A DNA stretch of 7,823 nt from Pseudomonadota bacterium (GTDB lineage Bacteria > Pseudomonadota > Alphaproteobacteria > Acetobacterales > Acetobacteraceae): NCBI GenBank assembly GCA_021845835.1, contig JAJZVE010000200.1:1-7823 (forward strand). The letters are read 5' to 3'. Shown here piece after piece: positions 5,104 through 7,823 of the stretch; the stretch's first letter is position 1; each line of letters opens with the position of its first letter. The notes beneath the pieces are model-generated. The model saw nothing but the letters and a program-made list of their open reading frames with translations. It ran no database searches and was not told the DNA's origin. The translations under genes and the position numbers were made by a program.

Positions 5104-6131
5104 AGGCCGAGCTTCCCGGCCGGGCTTGCCTGGCTGAGCCTGGCGCGCCGGACGTAGCTGCGCATGGTGGTCAGGCTGCGGTGCCTGGTGTGGCCCATGA
5201 TTTCCTCGTCCGGCACGCCGTTGCGGTAGGCCGTGGTCACGAACCCCGCCCGCATGCCGTGCGGCGTCACCGGCTCGAGCAATGTGCCCTTGATCCCCGC
5301 CAGGGCGGCTCGCCTGAGCAGGATCTGCCGGACGGCGTCCGCACTCATGCGGGTCGCGGCCACGGTGCGCCAGCGTGTCACTTTCCGCAGGACCGGCCCG
5401 TCCGTGATGCCGGCCGCTTCGAGCCAGGCGGCGAGGGCCGCCACGGGACACGTCTCGGGCGTGCTGCCCCGGACGATCCCGATCTCGGCACCGGCGCCCG
5501 TCTTGTCGGTCTTCGAGCGCGCGATCAGCAGCCGCAGGCCGGTCGGGGTCGGACGGATATGCGCGACATCGAGGCCGACCAGCTCCGAGCGGCGAAGCGC
5601 GCCCGCAAAGCCGATCAGGAGCAAGGCGCGGTCCCGCAGTCCCGCGAGGTCGTCGCCGCAGGTGCCGACCAGTCGCCGGATCTCCTCGGTGGTGAGCGCG
5701 GCCGAGCGTCGCGCCGGCGCGCCATGGGTGCGGGCGATGCCGCGGAGCGTCTCGCGGATGGCCGGGTGGCGGGTGTCGAGCGGCTGCCGGGCGATCCGGT
5801 GGGCCCGGGCGATGGCGGCGACCCGGCGGCGCAAGGTGGGCAGTGCATAGCCGAGGCCGGAAGCGGCCAGATAGGCACCGACCGTTTCAGGTGTGGCCGG
5901 CAGGGACTGGAAGCCGTGCGCTGCGCACCAGGCATTGAAGTTGGCGAGATCTGCCGCGTAGGCCCGTAAGGTTGCCGGCGCATCGGCGGCCGACTGGTAG
6001 GCCTTCGACTTCGCCAGAGCGAGCGCGGCCCGCGGGGCGGGCGGCTTCCGGCCATCGCCAAGGCGGGCAAGCTGGCGCGACCGGGCGGCACGGAGGATGT
6101 CGTTCATGCCCCCGATCAGAGCACGGATCAT
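5100..6131 (-). CDS. tyrosine recombinase / site-specific integrase (343 aa)
   Basis: Numbering from ATG 6131. The N-terminal SAM-like core-binding domain spans about 40-135 (T-L-R-A-Y-A-A-D-L-A-N-F near 54-65, then L-P-T-L-R-R-R-V-A-A-I). The catalytic domain spans about 145-330 and all expected residues are visible: Arg180 in G-A-L-R-R-S-E-L, Lys207 in R-S-K-T-D-K, H291-x-x-R294 in P-H-G-M-R-A-G-F, His314 in M-G-H-T-R-H-R-S, and nucleophile Tyr326 in M-R-S-Y-V-R. The enzyme breaks and rejoins DNA at att-type sites through a 3'-phosphotyrosine link, so it is predicted active. No Shine-Dalgarno is obvious for ATG 6131 or the adjacent GTG 6134. ATG 6107 is another start, with GGGGG directly before it. 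No tRNA or clear att duplication is visible in the window, so the target is unknown. It points away from the helicase gene, and a minus-strand ORF overlaps its stop. Confidence 0.95.
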   Translation of the reverse strand: MIRALIGGMNDILRAARSRQLARLGDGRKPPAPRAALALAKSKAYQSAADAPATLRAYAADLANFNAWCAAHGFQSLPATPETVGAYLAASGLGYALPTLRRRVAAIARAHRIARQPLDTRHPAIRETLRGIARTHGAPARRSAALTTEEIRRLVGTCGDDLAGLRDRALLLIGFAGALRRSELVGLDVAHIRPTPTGLRLLIARSKTDKTGAGAEIGIVRGSTPETCPVAALAAWLEAAGITDGPVLRKVTRWRTVAATRMSADAVRQILLRRAALAGIKGTLLEPVTPHGMRAGFVTTAYRNGVPDEEIMGHTRHRSLTTMRSYVRRARLSQASPAGKLGL

Positions 6132-6132
6132 C

Positions 6133-6160
6133 ACACGCGAGAAGGGTCATTATCGCGTGT
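6133..6160. promoter_or_regulatory. 8-bp inverted repeat just upstream of integrase start
   Basis: ACACGCGA (6133-6140) and TCGCGTGT (6153-6160) form a perfect inverted repeat around a 12-nt spacer, immediately before the integrase ATG 6131. A minus-strand GATAAT (6154-6149, -10-like) lies across the right arm. Possible roles are an operator for integrase control, a recombinase arm or core site, or an mRNA hairpin at the start codon. The sequence alone cannot choose between these. Confidence 0.4.
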
Positions 6161-6196
6161 TGACGGGCGTTGCTCCGCCTTTGGGCATTAACTGGG

Positions 6197-6385
6197 TCAC
6201 GAACTGCTCACGAAGAGGTTGCGCAGTGCAATTCCCGGCGGGTCGAGGACGATCGAGCCGTCGCGGATGATCCGGGTCGCAATGCCGCCTGTCGCATCCC
6301 GCGCGTGATGGATCACGGTGCGGTTCTCGGTCTTGATAATGAGGTAATGACGAACCGACGGAAGCCGGAAGTAGTCCTCAGGGCG
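6197..6385 (-). pseudogene. Uma2-family (DUF820) nuclease, C-terminal fragment
   Basis: Reading the minus strand into the TGA at 6199-6197, the last ~60 residues match the C-terminus of Uma2-family restriction-endonuclease-like proteins: D-Y-F-R-L-P-S-V-R-H-Y-L-I-I, then T-V-I-H-H-A-R-D, T-R-I-I-R-D-G, L-D-P-P-G-I-A-L and a final N-L-F. In this family, these segments follow the catalytic core, so the PD-(D/E)xK region is missing. Upstream of about 6385 the same frame stays open for over 1.3 kb but is compositionally an antisense shadow of the plus-strand helicase gene. The Uma2 gene therefore appears truncated at its 5' side, right where the helicase gene begins. The fragment is unlikely to be functional. 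Confidence 0.62.
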
Positions 6386-7823
6386 CCACACGCCGCCGAT
6401 GGACTGGCCACGGCTGTGCTGGCCGCGACCGGCCTGGTGCGGGATAATCTGCGCAGGATGACCCAGGCATCGAGTCGCAGCGGCGTTGCCGCCACACGCA
6501 TGAGCCAATCGCCGCGTGCCCCCGCGGCACAGGCGCCCTTGCCTGGACTCGACGCGCAACCGGATCGGCCGGGCGCCGACCCTCCCGGACGGGAGTTCTG
6601 GATCGGCCGTGTGCGCAGCGCGCTGGCCGAGCGGTCCTCGCATGCGCAGGCGTTTGCCGAGGAGGGGCTGCGGGCCTGGCCGGCCGACCCGGAGTTGCTG
6701 CTGCTGGCGGCCCTGACCGCGCTGGCCGCGGGGCTTCCGGAGCGGGCGCTGGCACTGCTGAAGCGCTATGGCAAGCGCTACGTGCCGGGCAAGCCCGTGG
6801 CGCTGCTCACGGCGCTCGCCATCGCCCAGCAAGGGCAGTTCGCGCGGGCCTGGACGACACTGCACGCCGAAGGGCTGGAGACCGACCGCGCCGCACGGTC
6901 CTGGTTCGTCGGCGACGACGTGATGGCGGACTGGCTGGTCGCCAGCCTGCGCCAGATCCGGCTGGAGCGGTCGCGTCCCCAGGAGCCGACGCAGGCGCGG
7001 CGACGCGCCGCTCCGCCGCCGGTTGCGTCCCGCCAGCCCGGATCGGCCGCCGTCCTGCCGCCGTCGGCGCGTCTCGCGCCCGCTCGTGCCAACGGGCGCG
7101 AGGTCATCCCGCCGCTCCTGCCGGTCGCCGACCTGCCGCAGCTGGAGGCGCGCTTCGACATGGCGTTCGAACTTGCCAACGCCGATGCGATCGCGATTGC
7201 CGATACCGAAGCTACCGCAGACTTCGACGCGTTCCGCCTGCGCGGCGAACTGGTCCGGCTGAGCCTGTTCGAGGGGTTCGACGAACTGCTCTGCCTGCCG
7301 GCGTTGCAGGGCGTGGAGGCGCATTGGTACCAGGTCGAGACCGTCCGCAAGGTGCTGAAGCAGTATCGCGGCCGCGTCCTGCTGGCCGACGAGGTCGGGC
7401 TCGGCAAGACCGTGGAAGCGGGGATGGTACTGAAGGAATATCTGCTGCGCGGCATGGCCGAGCGCATCCTGATCCTCACGCCGGCCTCGCTGGTGGGGCA
7501 GTGGCGCGACGAAATGGCGAGCAAGTTCGGCATCGACTGCGCCACCAGCCACGACCCGCTGCTGCGCAGCGACCCCGCGGCGTTCTGGGCGCAACCGCGC
7601 GTGATCGCCTCGATCGCGGCGGCGCGCCGCAAGGAGCAGGCCGATCTGCTCGCGGGCCTTGGCTACGACGTGGTGGTGGTCGATGAGGCGCATCACCTGC
7701 GCGACCAGGCGAGCGCGAGCTACCGCTTGGTCAACAGCCTGCAAAAGCGCTTCCTGCTGCTGCTGTCGGCAACGCCGGTGCAGAACAGCCTGCTTGAGCT
7801 GTACAACCTGCTGACCCTGCTGC
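6347..7823 (+). CDS. SNF2/RapA-like superfamily 2 helicase, N-terminal part (runs off the window)
   Basis: An open plus-strand frame continues past the window end; 492 codons are visible from ATG 6347. Motifs: W-Y-Q-V-E-T-V near 327-333 (Q-motif-like), Walker A D-E-V-G-L-G-K-T (348-355), motif Ia L-T-P-A-S-L-V-G-Q-W-R-D-E, Walker B D-E-A-H (446-449) and motif III L-S-A-T-P (473-477). D-E-x-G-L-G-K-T with T-P-x-S-L-V-x-Q-W is typical of SNF2/RapA ATPases that translocate on double-stranded DNA. Residues ~86-205 are Ala/Leu-rich helices resembling TPR repeats, followed by a Pro/Arg/Ala-rich linker (~205-255), an extension absent from plain RapA. The second RecA lobe lies outside the window. Start uncertain: 6347 has GAGG close upstream but overlaps the Uma2 remnant, while ATGs at 6458 and 6500 are alternatives without good ribosome sites. 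Relatives include RapA and the DrmD helicase of DISARM defence systems; assignment to either is not possible here. Confidence 0.92.
   Translation, partial: MTNRRKPEVVLRAPHAADGLATAVLAATGLVRDNLRRMTQASSRSGVAATRMSQSPRAPAAQAPLPGLDAQPDRPGADPPGREFWIGRVRSALAERSSHAQAFAEEGLRAWPADPELLLLAALTALAAGLPERALALLKRYGKRYVPGKPVALLTALAIAQQGQFARAWTTLHAEGLETDRAARSWFVGDDVMADWLVASLRQIRLERSRPQEPTQARRRAAPPPVASRQPGSAAVLPPSARLAPARANGREVIPPLLPVADLPQLEARFDMAFELANADAIAIADTEATADFDAFRLRGELVRLSLFEGFDELLCLPALQGVEAHWYQVETVRKVLKQYRGRVLLADEVGLGKTVEAGMVLKEYLLRGMAERILILTPASLVGQWRDEMASKFGIDCATSHDPLLRSDPAAFWAQPRVIASIAAARRKEQADLLAGLGYDVVVVDEAHHLRDQASASYRLVNSLQKRFLLLLSATPVQNSLLELYNLLTLL

Noticed and set aside
5181..5969. 262-codon plus-strand open frame opposite the integrase
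   Set aside because: Antisense of the integrase, which has all catalytic residues on the minus strand; composition is shadow-like.
6160..6191. Plus-strand promoter TTGACG ... CATTAA for the helicase gene
   Set aside because: Spacing is 20 bp and the -10 match is poor; not enough to call.
6197..7744. 515-codon minus-strand open frame
   Set aside because: Only its last ~60 codons resemble a real protein (Uma2 tail). The rest is an Arg/Gly/Gln-rich antisense shadow of the plus-strand helicase, which carries ordered SF2 motifs.
1..7823. CRISPR array, tRNA, rRNA or intact insertion sequence
   Set aside because: No regularly spaced repeats, tRNA-like cloverleaf, rRNA sequence or transposase with terminal inverted repeats was seen.

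Overview
The window is GC-rich DNA with strong G/C bias at third codon positions. Its gene content (a plasmid/ICE-type ParB, higBA, a tyrosine integrase, a Uma2 fragment) fits an alphaproteobacterium, perhaps Acetobacteraceae or a relative. The lineage is inferred from composition and gene style, not proven. The whole window reads as accessory DNA: the maintenance and integration end of an integrative element or plasmid, next to the start of a helicase gene of the kind found in defence islands.

Layout. Positions 6-1742 (+) encode a large ParB/Spo0J-family protein. It is followed by a GC-rich hairpin and two small unknown genes (1806-2183 and 2282-2551). A third small gene starts at 2551 by ATGA overlap but is broken by a 1-nt frameshift at about 2721. 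Next comes a higB-higA toxin-antitoxin operon (3061-3675), bracketed by two imperfect direct repeats of about 155 bp (2713-2869 and 3680-3832). The second repeat copy carries an intact 51-codon ORF. A second apparent toxin-antitoxin pair follows: a ribbon-helix-helix protein (4003-4371) and a PemK/MazF-like protein (4382-4780). The latter has a terminator-like hairpin inside its first 25 codons.

The minus strand carries a tyrosine recombinase (5100-6131) and, in GTGA overlap with its stop, a second gene (5103 downward). That gene appears to shift frame and runs into the 3' end of the PemK-like gene. Upstream of the integrase are an 8-bp inverted repeat and the C-terminal fragment of a Uma2-family nuclease (6197 to about 6385, minus). 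From about 6347 to the window edge, the plus strand encodes the N-terminal part of an SNF2/RapA-like helicase. It has Walker A, DEAH and SAT motifs and an N-terminal helical-repeat extension.

How they fit together (inference). ParB, two TA modules and an integrase form a stability/mobility block that would keep the element in the population. At least three sites of apparent frameshift, a duplicated segment and a truncated Uma2 gene show repeated insertion, recombination and decay around these modules. The Uma2/helicase boundary near 6385 looks like a junction between two blocks of DNA.
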